Below, in pieces: positions 1 to 7,812 of a stretch of 64,000 nt of DNA (its first letter is position 1; every line of letters starts with the position of its first letter). Under the pieces are notes generated by a model, which was not told the DNA's origin, made no database searches, and was given only the letters and a program-made list of their open reading frames with translations. A program made the position numbers and the translations under genes. The stretch is from Deltaproteobacteria bacterium (GTDB taxonomy: Bacteria > Desulfobacterota > Desulfobacteria > Desulfobacterales > ETH-SRB1). The stretch is from contig JAJSZT010000006.1 of the NCBI GenBank assembly GCA_030272815.1, positions 1 to 64,000 of the forward strand, written 5' to 3'.

Positions 1-1
1 C

Positions 2-1345
2 TTTGCACCGGCTGGTGGCGGTGTGTACATTGACGCGTGCGGCGATTTTAACGGAACGGCATGGGGAGAAAACATCGGGTGGATCAGCTTCCGCTCGGGC
101 GTTGACAATCCATTTTATGTAAGGACATTATGGGTGTCTCCGATTGATACGATTGCGCCGGTCACGGAGCCCGATTCTCCTTTGCTTGAATGGTATAACA
201 GCGATGTCAGCATTACGCTTTCTGCCACCGATTGCGGTTACGGGGCAACCGAGGTCCACTATATACTCGATGGTGGAAGTGAGGTGGTTACACCTGGCTC
301 AACCGCCACGCTGAGCATCACAACAGAGGGCGAATACACCTTGACCTATTGGTCCGTGGACCAGGAAGGAAACATTGAGTCCTCAACTGAGGTGACCATC
401 CGCATTGATAAGACCCCGCCGGCCATTACCATTGCAAGTCCTTCTGACGGGGCGACCTATTTTATCAACCAAGATTTACTCGCTGACTATACCGTGACAG
501 ATAGTGGTTCAGGCGTCCTCTTCAGCACGGCTCCTGTTTCTGAAGGTGATCCCATCGATACGTCCGCGGAAGGGTCTTATACATTTATGGTATCAGCCAC
601 CGATTTAGCAGGGAATAGTAATTCTGTCACTCACGCCTTCACGATAGCTTATCCCGGGAACATCGATCCCAATAATGACGGCTCCCAATACGCATACGCA
701 GAGAATGTGGGCTGGATAAACTTTAAACCCTCTTTCGGCCCCGGCGTGACCATGACCGATTCAGCGGTGACAGGCTACGCCTGGGGAGAGAACATCGGCT
801 GGATAAACTTGAGTCCCACAAAAGGCGGCGTGGTGAACGACGGCGCCGGTAATCTCTCCGGCTATGCCTGGGGCGAGAATGTGGGCTGGATCAACTTTGC
901 CCCGACGACCGGGGGGGTAACAATAGATGTCCAGGGCAATTTTGATGGCTGGGCCTGGGGAGAGAACATCGGCTGGATACACTTTCAAAACCCATCCTCA
1001 CCGTCGTACATAGTCAAGACAGCATGGGCACCTCAACCTGATGTCTACCAGGCTCACGTACTGGATTTCTTTGATACGTCCGTTAATGACGGAGATTTGG
1101 TCGGAGATGGCTCGGGCAAGTCGGCCGAGAAGCGGTTAGATGCCGTGAGAAAGATGATTGTGAGGGCAGGCGATCTCATCGAGGATGATGATATTGCTGA
1201 GGCATGCGAACAGCTACTTGATGCCCTTGAAAAAACCGATGGCCTCTGGCCACCTGCCAGCCCTCCTGATTTCGTCACAGGAGATGCTGCTGAAGATCTG
1301 GCGGAAAAGATTCAGAATCTGATGACGCTCCTGGGATGCGAATGA
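2..1345 (+). CDS. Secreted repetitive protein with Ig-like domains and W-G-E-N-I-G-W-I repeats (5' end outside window)
   Basis: The frame is open from base 2. The residues before the first possible start (GTG at 23) already match the internal repeat, so the true start lies upstream of the window. Five units of the type AWGENIGWI occur, one near the start and four in the second half, each about 35 residues and glycine/tryptophan rich. Between them sit Ig-like beta domains of the OmpL47/Big type (roughly residues 43-210 counted from base 23), with a T-x-P-P linker typical of such tandem domains. The last 95 residues are acidic and helical, rich in Ala, Leu and Asp, and end in LGCE. This is inferred to be an exported surface or matrix protein; its function is unknown. 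No operon partner is visible. Confidence 0.75.
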   Translation, partial: FAPAGGGVYIDACGDFNGTAWGENIGWISFRSGVDNPFYVRTLWVSPIDTIAPVTEPDSPLLEWYNSDVSITLSATDCGYGATEVHYILDGGSEVVTPGSTATLSITTEGEYTLTYWSVDQEGNIESSTEVTIRIDKTPPAITIASPSDGATYFINQDLLADYTVTDSGSGVLFSTAPVSEGDPIDTSAEGSYTFMVSATDLAGNSNSVTHAFTIAYPGNIDPNNDGSQYAYAENVGWINFKPSFGPGVTMTDSAVTGYAWGENIGWINLSPTKGGVVNDGAGNLSGYAWGENVGWINFAPTTGGVTIDVQGNFDGWAWGENIGWIHFQNPSSPSYIVKTAWAPQPDVYQAHVLDFFDTSVNDGDLVGDGSGKSAEKRLDAVRKMIVRAGDLIEDDDIAEACEQLLDALEKTDGLWPPASPPDFVTGDAAEDLAEKIQNLMTLLGCE

Positions 1346-1396
1346 TTCAGAGGGCGAATCACACCTATAGGCCTTACGAAAAAGCCGGGTAGCCGG

Positions 1397-1518
1397 GTAG
1401 GTTGGGTTGAGGAACGAAACCCAACATCAACAATTGTGAGAAATCGTAAAATGATTGAGAGAATAATATCGGTGCAACAACCATATTTTTTGGGTTTCGC
1501 AAGCTTAACCCAACCTAC
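1397..1518. repeat. MITE-like inverted-repeat element, copy 1
   Basis: This is a 122-bp element. Its left end GTAGGTTGGGTT and right end AACCCAACCTAC are perfect inverted complements, with a second complementary pair (GAAACCCAACA / GTTGGGTTTC) inside them. A near-identical copy lies at 3788-3910, also just upstream of an SRPBCC gene. It is probably a non-autonomous element or a palindromic repeat that was duplicated together with that gene. Confidence 0.7.
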
Positions 1519-1558
1519 GAGCTATAACCCTTTTAAATAACACGGAAGGAGGGATGCT

Positions 1559-1997
1559 ATGGCTAAAATCTTTAGGAGTTCTGTTATTAATGCGCTCATT
1601 GATGAAGTGTGGGCAAAAATACGAGACTTTAATGCCTTGCCTGATTGGCATCCTGCTTTTACAGATAGCCGCATTGAAAATGACGAGCCAGGTGATAAAG
1701 TTGGCAGCATCAGAAACTTCAACCTTAAGGATGGTGGAAATATCAGGGAACGGTTGTTAGCTCTTAGTGACGTTAAACACCTTTTGTACTCACACAATTC
1801 TTGAATCACCGTTACCGTTAGACAACTATGTAGCAACACTGCGGCTGACGCCAATTACCGATGGCAATCGAACTTATGCCGAGTGGACAGCAGAGTTCAA
1901 CTGCCGTCTAGAAGAAGAGGATGACCTCGTGAAGACGATCGGGGATGGTGTTTTTCAGGGCGGGTTTGATGCATTGAAAACCGCTTTTGCAGGATAG
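1559..1997 (+). pseudogene. Frameshifted SRPBCC-family (polyketide cyclase/START-like) gene
   Basis: This is a decayed copy of the intact gene at 3951-4400. It has the same start context (GGAGGGATGCT before ATG) and about 90% identity on both sides of the break. One extra C in the stretch AAACACCTTTTG (about 1780-1781; AAACACTTTTG in the intact copy) shifts the frame. The N-terminal part therefore stops early, around 1804, and the C-terminal part continues in another frame to the stop at 1995-1997. SRPBCC proteins are small helix-grip folds that bind hydrophobic ligands. A sequencing error is possible but the rest of the alignment is clean. Confidence 0.85.
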
Positions 1998-2097
1998 GAG
2001 ACTATGAGGATGCCTGACAGTTTATTCTTAATCGTAATGAAAAGCATGTATGCGCGATTTTATATCTCTAACTCATAATGAAGTGGGGGAAAAGAAA

Positions 2098-3168
2098 ATG
2101 AAACATAATTTCTTGAAAGTAGCTATTTTGTTATCGATTGCGTTATTGACAAGCACGGTTACGGCCATGGCTTTCCAACAAAATACTAGTAAAATAGTGC
2201 CTAAGTTAGATTTGTCCAATGCAATAGAAATCAACGGATTGGCAAATAAGCACCTGCCTAAATCGATGTGGACCAGAATGGCAGATATTACTGAGGGTGC
2301 TCGTCTCGACACTGATTTCAATGCTAAGTGGTTGGCCGAGTGGTGGTATCTTAACGGTAAGGTAAGGTTGGTTTCAATGAACGGTGAGCAAAAAGATCTT
2401 GGTTTTTTCGTGGTTGTGGGACATATAGAATCGGTCGAAGGGCTTGCCTTGCCGGTCGAGTTTTCCGATTCGCCGGTTGAGTTTTCCAATCTTTTGCACT
2501 TCTACGGGCTTTATTCCCAGGATGATATTCCTCCGATTATTTCTTATACAGAGACTTACGTTCCACGAAGTACAATTGAGGACTACGTGGGGCTACGAAC
2601 ACCTTACGTAGACTTCAAATACTACTTTGACAATGATAAGGTAAGAATGCATGGCTCAGGACTTAATGGATATAAGTTAACGTACATTCCTCACAATAGT
2701 GGCCTGGCCATGGAGATATGCTTCCGGCCAAGGATGATTAAGACTATAGATCAGGCTGATTATCCTCTCCCATTCAATACCTATGAACGTGCCTATGGAT
2801 CTCTATCCGGCACCATATCCTTAGAAGGCAAAAAGTACCGGATTATACCGAGCAAATCAGAAGGGTATTTTGATCATATGATGTCACGAAGCCTAAATGA
2901 GATTTGGACACGGGAGTTTCACGGTTGGAATTGGCTTGAAGTGACGACTGAGAGCTATCAGGCTATTTTGTATGCTATCAGAAGTCTTGAAGATGGTTAT
3001 GACCGATACTCGTTTAAGAAACTAACCATATTGGACAAGCGCACTGGTAGAATAATGGCCGAATATTTTGGTGACGATGTACAAATCGTGGAGACTAATT
3101 GGGAAGATTGGATAGAAGACACATCGTATAACTTAAATGTTGCCCGAAATTTTATTAATTTTACTTAA
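2098..3168 (+). CDS. Secreted AttH/CrtC-like lipocalin-domain protein
   Basis: The start at 2098 is chosen because it follows GTGGGGGAAAAG and begins a clear signal peptide (MKHNFLKVAILL, cleavage near A-M-A). An upstream in-frame ATG at 2050 would bury that signal. The mature part shows the hallmark of the hydroxyneurosporene-dehydrogenase/AttH family: WLAEWWYLNGKV near residue 80, a G-F-F-V strand after it, and a late D-H-M-x-S ... W-x-R-E-F-H-G-W-N-W block where family members carry D-H-x-x-G and G-W-D-W. These are two-lobed lipocalin-like proteins acting on hydrophobic substrates. The actual substrate is unknown; no carotenoid genes are nearby. Its last 12 codons lie inside a segment repeated at 4480. 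Confidence 0.7.
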   Translation: MKHNFLKVAILLSIALLTSTVTAMAFQQNTSKIVPKLDLSNAIEINGLANKHLPKSMWTRMADITEGARLDTDFNAKWLAEWWYLNGKVRLVSMNGEQKDLGFFVVVGHIESVEGLALPVEFSDSPVEFSNLLHFYGLYSQDDIPPIISYTETYVPRSTIEDYVGLRTPYVDFKYYFDNDKVRMHGSGLNGYKLTYIPHNSGLAMEICFRPRMIKTIDQADYPLPFNTYERAYGSLSGTISLEGKKYRIIPSKSEGYFDHMMSRSLNEIWTREFHGWNWLEVTTESYQAILYAIRSLEDGYDRYSFKKLTILDKRTGRIMAEYFGDDVQIVETNWEDWIEDTSYNLNVARNFINFT

Positions 3169-3468
3169 AGCCTTATGGATTAAGGATTCAAACAGAAAAA
3201 ACCATGTAAGAACCTCAAGTTACTGGAGTTATATAATTAGTATATTTTAAGGCCTTGTAATTAAAGGGTTTTTCAAAACATTAAATATTGAAAATCTGTA
3301 CCATTTTCAATATTATACAGATTGTATAAATCCTTATATAATAAGGGGTTGATAGTTTTTATTTTAACAAAACCACTATCTTCAGGTTCTAACAACCTAA
3401 TTTTCTTATAATCCTATGTTTTATAAGCCTTTACAAGTATACTGTCAAATTTCGAGCAACATTTAAGT
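3132..3468. repeat. 337-bp direct repeat, copy A (tail of the CrtC-like gene plus its 3' flank)
   Basis: This segment matches 4480-4816 over its whole length without gaps (constant offset of 1348) and with only a few substitutions. It contains the last codons and stop of the CrtC-like gene followed by about 300 bp of AT-rich non-coding DNA. That flank includes a short hairpin (TATTGAAAAT / ATTTTCAATA). Nothing coding was seen in the flank. Confidence 0.9.
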
Positions 3469-3472
3469 ATAA

Positions 3473-3703
3473 GAGACAACTTCGGTTGACATTTCAACAA
3501 CAGATGGAAAGAACATTCACGTAGAACCAGCAATGGAGAACGTCTTTGATAGGAGAGCTGAACATCTCTTGTTAGGGAATATCGGATTCGTTGACTTCAT
3601 GGGATATCAGCCTGATGGTTCTACCATTGAATGCGGAGCTGGAACCGTAGAGTCTGGCGGTTCCTTCTCTGAGTATCTAATCACTGTGCCTCCCCCTCAA
3701 TAA
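3473..3703 (+). pseudogene. 3' fragment of an unidentified gene
   Basis: An open frame of about 76 codons runs from just after an in-frame stop (3470-3472) to TAA at 3701-3703. It has no plausible start or ribosome site. The encoded peptide has protein-like composition (acidic/hydrophobic N-part, then a Gly/Ser-rich end finishing in TVPPPQ) and looks like the C-terminus of a secreted protein. The fragment starts exactly where repeat copy A ends, so it was probably truncated by the rearrangement that duplicated the neighbouring cassette. The family is not recognised. Confidence 0.45.
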
Positions 3704-3787
3704 TATTGGAGGGCTCCAGGGTAACATCTTAAATATTAATTATTGAGTAAGGTCGGGGATGTCCGTACGATTTGTGACATTAGTCGT

Positions 3788-3910
3788 GTAGGTTGGGTTG
3801 AGGAACGAAACCCAACATCAACAATTGCATTAAATCGTAAAATGATTGAGAGAATAATATCGGTGCAACAATCATACTTTGTTGGGTTTCGCAAGCACAA
3901 CCCAACCTAC
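3788..3910. repeat. MITE-like inverted-repeat element, copy 2
   Basis: This 123-bp copy of the element at 1397-1518 has the same terminal inverted repeats (GTAGGTTGGGTT / AACCCAACCTAC). It lies at the same distance upstream of the second SRPBCC gene. Confidence 0.7.
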
Positions 3911-3950
3911 GCGTTATAATTCTTTTAAATAACACGGAAGGAGGGATGCT

Positions 3951-4400
3951 ATGGCTAAAATCTTTAGGAGTTCTGTTATTAATGCGCCCATAGATGAAGT
4001 GTGGGCAAGAATACGAGACTTTAATGCTTTGCCCGATTGGCACCCTGCTTTTGCAGATAGCTACATTGAAAATGACGAGCCAGGTGATAAAGTTGGCAGC
4101 ATCAGAAACTTCAACCCTAAGCATGGTGGAAATATCAGGGAACGCTTGTTAGCTCTTAGCGACGCTAAACACTTTTGCACTTACACAATTCTTGAATCAC
4201 CGTTACCGTTAGAAAACTATGTAGCAACACTCCGGCTGACGCCAGTCACCGACGGCAATCAAACTTATGCCGAGTGGGCAGCAGAATTCAACTGCCGTAT
4301 AGAAGAAGAGGATGGCCTCGTAAAGACGATCGGGGATGGTGTTTTTCAAGGTGGGTTTGATGCATTGAAAACCGCTTTCGCAGGAGCCATAGGGTCATAA
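3951..4400 (+). CDS. SRPBCC-family (polyketide cyclase/START-like) protein
   Basis: A 149-residue protein with GGAGGGATGCT ahead of ATG. It opens with a strand followed by APIDEVWARIRDFNALPDWHP, the classic start of the SRPBCC helix-grip fold (P-x-x-x-V-W-x-x-x-x-D-F, then W-H-P). Later come G-x-x-R-N-F and an L-x-x-Y-x-A-T-L strand, and it ends with an amphipathic helix (G-G-F-D-A-L-K-T-A-F). Length is normal for stand-alone members, which bind or act on small hydrophobic ligands. It is the intact partner of the frameshifted copy at 1559-1997; its own copy of the CrtC-like gene is missing downstream. The ligand is unknown. Confidence 0.85.
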   Translation: MAKIFRSSVINAPIDEVWARIRDFNALPDWHPAFADSYIENDEPGDKVGSIRNFNPKHGGNIRERLLALSDAKHFCTYTILESPLPLENYVATLRLTPVTDGNQTYAEWAAEFNCRIEEEDGLVKTIGDGVFQGGFDALKTAFAGAIGS

Positions 4401-4479
4401 GCTTGAATTGTGAATTAACTTTTTTAAATTGGCTTTTCAGATAATTATCTGAAAATCTATATAACCACCGAATGTTATT

Positions 4480-4816
4480 CTTAAATGTTGCCCGAAATTT
4501 TATTAATTTTACTTAAAGCCTTATGGATTAAGGATTCAAACAGAAAAAACTATGTAAGAACCTCAATTTACTGGAGTTATATAATTAGTATATTTTAAGA
4601 CCTTGTAATTAAAGGGTTTTTCAAAACATCAAATATTGAAAATCTGTACCATTTTCAATATTATACAGATTGTATAAATCCTTATATAATAAGGGGTCGA
4701 TAGTTTTTATTTTAACAAAACCACTATCTTCAGGTTCTAACAACCTAATTTTCTTATAATCCTATGTTTTATAAGCCTTTACAAGTATACTGTCAAATTT
4801 CGAGCAACATTTAAGT
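4480..4816. repeat. 337-bp direct repeat, copy B
   Basis: Copy of 3132-3468. It begins with the orphaned last codons of a CrtC-like gene whose body is absent here. Between the SRPBCC stop (4400) and this repeat are only about 80 bp, including a palindrome CAGATAATTATCTG close to the ends of the MITE at 41091-41215. The rest of 4401-4840 contains no gene. Confidence 0.9.
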
Positions 4817-4840
4817 TATTAGATTATAGAAAGTCAGTAA

Positions 4841-5410
4841 ATGCCGGTATTAAAGCAAAGTTTTTTTGATCGAGACACACTCACCGTGGCCCGAGAATTA
4901 ATAGGCCAAAAACTGGTGCGAAAATTTAATAATGTGATCTTAAGTGGGATGATAGTTGAGGTTGAAGCTTATATAGGCCAGGAAGACAGCGCTTGTCACG
5001 CTTCCAAAGGTAAAACTTCCCGCAACATCGTGATGTTTGGACCAGCCGGAATAGCTTATGTATATTTTGTTTACGGCATGCATTATATGTTGAACATCGT
5101 TACCGAAAGCATAGATAGCCCCTGTGCTGTTCTTTTAAGAGCAATCAAACCGATAGATGGGCAAGATCAGATGGAACGTCTGAGAATGAAAAATGGCAAA
5201 GATATGACCAATGGACCAGCCAAACTTTGCCGGGCCATGGCAATCGACAAAACTCTGAATGGCTGGGATGTAACTCGTGGCGAAAAGTTATGGTTTGAAG
5301 CTTACCAGACTTATCCTGACGAATCAATCTGCCGGGGACCACGCATTGGAATCAATTATGCGAAATTAAAGGACCGGCAATCTCCCTGGCGGTTTTGGCT
5401 AAACTCATAA
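4841..5410 (+). CDS. DNA-3-methyladenine glycosylase (AAG/MPG family)
   Basis: A base-excision repair enzyme that removes alkylated purines from DNA, 189 residues, a usual bacterial AAG length. Visible landmarks are LARELIGQKLVRK-like opening (V-A-R-E-L-I-G-Q), the catalytic strand VEVEAYIGQEDSACHA whose second Glu is the general base, NIVMFGPAGIAYVYFVYGMH lining the active site, and GPAKLCRA followed by the late R-G-P-R-I-G-I block. All family signatures are intact. It starts 25 bp after the end of direct repeat B with no strong ribosome site visible. It stands alone. Confidence 0.93.
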   Translation: MPVLKQSFFDRDTLTVARELIGQKLVRKFNNVILSGMIVEVEAYIGQEDSACHASKGKTSRNIVMFGPAGIAYVYFVYGMHYMLNIVTESIDSPCAVLLRAIKPIDGQDQMERLRMKNGKDMTNGPAKLCRAMAIDKTLNGWDVTRGEKLWFEAYQTYPDESICRGPRIGINYAKLKDRQSPWRFWLNS

Positions 5411-5574
5411 GGTAATAGTTCAGCCACGAATGAACACGAATTTACACAAAGAAACATAAGGGTCATCTTGATTAGCGCATTAGGCACTCCTGATATCAGA
5501 GCGAAAGGGCGTTATATGCAGTTCCCAATTCCAATCTTCGGGAACTTTCCGAAAACGACATAAACACGATCTTA

Positions 5575-5598
5575 GGGCTCGGTCAAAAATAATATGGC
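5575..5598. repeat. Solo terminal repeat of the 179-bp MITE family
   Basis: The sequence GGGCTCGGTCAAAAATAA matches the outer end of the elements at 23873 and 43014, but no second end is found nearby. It is preceded by TTA and lies between the glycosylase and the minus-strand gene pair. Confidence 0.6.
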
Positions 5599-5613
5599 AA
5601 GGAAATCCGTCAA

Positions 5614-5850
5614 TTATTCTACTATCTTAAAATCCCAGACTTTGTCTCTGTAAATGCCCCTAAGTTTTATAGAAGCTTTTTCCGGTGATTTGGTTCTCCA
5701 GGTTAAGGGTAAATTTTCGTGGGTCATATCTTCAACCTCATATGTCCAGCCATCTTCTTTTTGTACAAGAATCAATGAAACAATTCCGCTGTACTTTTCC
5801 CCTTTTGTACTGACTTCTGCTTTATGAATTATAATATTTTTCTCAGACAA
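5614..5850 (-). CDS. Small hypothetical protein downstream of the Mut7-C gene
   Basis: A 78-residue protein rich in beta-forming residues, with no signal peptide, cysteines or known motif recognised. It begins 2 bp after the stop of the Mut7-C-type gene on the same strand, so the two are almost certainly co-transcribed and perhaps translationally coupled. The family was not recognised. Confidence 0.6.
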   Translation of the reverse strand: MSEKNIIIHKAEVSTKGEKYSGIVSLILVQKEDGWTYEVEDMTHENLPLTWRTKSPEKASIKLRGIYRDKVWDFKIVE

Positions 5851-5852
5851 AA

Positions 5853-6320
5853 CTATTTCAACTCCAGTATTTTTTTTAATTGTTTGACCACATTATTCTT
5901 ATGCGTAGCCTTCCAGTAAAGTCTGTTGCAGGAGGGACAGGTTTTAAAGTTATCCTTGGTATAATAAACATATTCCGGCACACTGTCTGCAACAGAAATC
6001 TTATCGATAGTTAGCAGCTTTTTATTGCATAAAAGGCATCGAGTAAAGAGATTTTCCATTGGATCGATTGAAAAAGCTTTTACAACCTGTTTTAGCTGAT
6101 CCTGATAATGGTCATATTTAACAAAAAAACTGTTTTTTCTGTTTATTTTTCTCCTGATCAACATTGTATCTCTGGTCAGAATTATACGCCCACTATGAAA
6201 AGCTCTTTCTGAAATTTCATTATCCGATATTTCTGAGAAATATTCAACATCACATCCTATTATTCTCATCCATTTTGCGAGTCTTCCAAGCATGGCATCG
6301 GCAATGAAGATTTTTTCCAT
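5853..6320 (-). CDS. Mut7-C RNase (PIN-like)/zinc-ribbon protein
   Basis: A 155-residue protein. The N-terminal half has the Mut7-C (formerly DUF82) signature: FIADAMLGRLAKWMRIIGCD, a conserved acidic residue early on, and later ILTRDTMLIRR with the second acidic residue. The C-terminal half is a zinc ribbon built from C-L-L-C and C-P-S-C pairs, followed by L-Y-W. Mut7-C domains are related to PIN nucleases, so a role in RNA cleavage is plausible; the substrate is unknown. Length and domain order are typical for the stand-alone bacterial form. Confidence 0.88.
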   Translation of the reverse strand: MEKIFIADAMLGRLAKWMRIIGCDVEYFSEISDNEISERAFHSGRIILTRDTMLIRRKINRKNSFFVKYDHYQDQLKQVVKAFSIDPMENLFTRCLLCNKKLLTIDKISVADSVPEYVYYTKDNFKTCPSCNRLYWKATHKNNVVKQLKKILELK

Positions 6321-6512
6321 AGCTTTACTCGCCTTTTTTCCGTTCCTTTTATGTTTATAATGGAATTGATTTCATATTTTATGTCATTTATATAATTGCA
6401 CGCAAGATCTAATTTAAAGTATAGGAATTTCTTTTTTAATCCTTATATCGGAATTGCAGACCGTTATTTTACCTTGACATTAACATGTCTGTTTCCTATA
6501 AAACTTTTCTCT

Positions 6513-7796
6513 ATGAACGTTCTGCTGATTGAAATAAACCCTTTTGTACAGGAAACAACACCTATCTCACTGGGATATATTGCGGCCTTCCTCAAATCCA
6601 AAGGCTTTTGTGTAAAAATATTGTCTATTGGACAGAACACTTCATTATCACGTTCTGCTTTTCACGAGCTTATCAGCACCTTTAAACCTTCTCTGGTTGG
6701 GTTTTCTGCCTATCAGAGAATTATGCTATATATGATAGGACTTGCCAAATTCATAAAATCGATTGATAATAACATTAAGATAGCTATTGGCGGTCCTCAG
6801 GCTACCTTCATGCCTTCTGCTGCTTTCGCAGAGTTAGCAAATGTGGATTACATATGTCGATCTCCGGGCGAGCTTACGTTGCTGGGAATTGCGCGAGCTA
6901 TTGAAAATGGAACGCCCTTTTTGGATCTTTCCGGCCTTAGTTACAAAGATGACAATAATGCTGTTTTTGATACACCGGAACTTGAAGGCTACACAGATTT
7001 AGATCGTTATCCCTCAGCCTATCTGAATGACGTTTTTGATTACTCACGCATGAGGGAGGCAATTATGCTGACTTCTCGCGGATGTCCGCACCACTGCATA
7101 TACTGTTACACCCCAAATGCCTTCAAGCACAAAATAAGCTTTCATTCCGTTGAAAGGGTTGTTGAAGAAATTAGATGGATAAGAAAAAAAGGTGTAAAGA
7201 GATTTTGGTTTGCTGATCCAAATATTTCTTATAAGCCGTCACGGCTTATAGAAATTCTTGATAGAATCTTAAAAGAAGGTCTTGAGACTGAAATGTGGTT
7301 GCAGACTCGTGCGGACCTTGTAACTCCGGAGTTGCTGAAAAAAATGAAAAGGGCGGGTGTAAGTACCATTGCCTTTGGACTTGAATCGGCTTCAGAACGT
7401 GTCCTGTCAAGGCTTGGTAAGCATATAACTACTGAAAAGGTAGCGGATGCAATTAGGCTTGCACAAAACCAGGGCATAGAAGTTGAACTTTTTACCATAT
7501 ACGGCCTTCCTTATGAGACCTTTGAGGATGCGGTGAAAACCCTGGAGTTTGTGAAGAAAAACAAGGTCAAGATAATGGGCAATACAAACTCCCAGCAATT
7601 GCAAATCTATTTTGGTACACATATGGCTCAACATTACGAGGAGTATAATATTCGTCCGTTGAACAACAACCGTCCAGCCTATCTGTCTATTGGGTCTCAG
7701 TACGAAACCGATTACATGGGCCGCAGTGAGTTACACAAAATTCAACAAATGTGGCAAGCCAATTCCCTGGATGGTGGGAAACGAATTGTGTCGTGA
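6513..7796 (+). CDS. B12-binding-domain radical SAM protein
   Basis: A 427-residue protein from the ATG at 6513; a TTG-initiated upstream extension reads through AT-rich non-coding-looking DNA and was rejected. The N-terminal 140 residues form a cobalamin-binding-type Rossmann domain (MNVLLIEINPF, T-P-I-S-L-G-Y-I-A-A-F-L, G-G-P-Q-A-T-F). The radical SAM cluster motif C-x3-C-x2-C is visible as RGCPHHCIYCY at about residues 189-199, followed by W-F-A-D-P-N-I and GLESASERVL strands of the TIM barrel. The overall form is that of class B methylases or HpnP/BchE-like enzymes, but the substrate cannot be told. It sits 16 bp ahead of a TPR gene. Confidence 0.88.
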   Translation: MNVLLIEINPFVQETTPISLGYIAAFLKSKGFCVKILSIGQNTSLSRSAFHELISTFKPSLVGFSAYQRIMLYMIGLAKFIKSIDNNIKIAIGGPQATFMPSAAFAELANVDYICRSPGELTLLGIARAIENGTPFLDLSGLSYKDDNNAVFDTPELEGYTDLDRYPSAYLNDVFDYSRMREAIMLTSRGCPHHCIYCYTPNAFKHKISFHSVERVVEEIRWIRKKGVKRFWFADPNISYKPSRLIEILDRILKEGLETEMWLQTRADLVTPELLKKMKRAGVSTIAFGLESASERVLSRLGKHITTEKVADAIRLAQNQGIEVELFTIYGLPYETFEDAVKTLEFVKKNKVKIMGNTNSQQLQIYFGTHMAQHYEEYNIRPLNNNRPAYLSIGSQYETDYMGRSELHKIQQMWQANSLDGGKRIVS

Positions 7797-7812
7797 ACGG
7801 AACAACAAAACA

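Noticed and set aside
1385-1520. MITE-like palindromes as terminators
   Set aside because: The inverted ends are about 120 bp apart and the same unit is found upstream of both SRPBCC copies, so it is a repeat rather than a terminator.
6396-6512. Longer N-terminus for the radical SAM protein from a TTG
   Set aside because: The extension has no match to the family and the ATG at 6513 gives the usual MNVLLIEINP start of the B12-binding domain.
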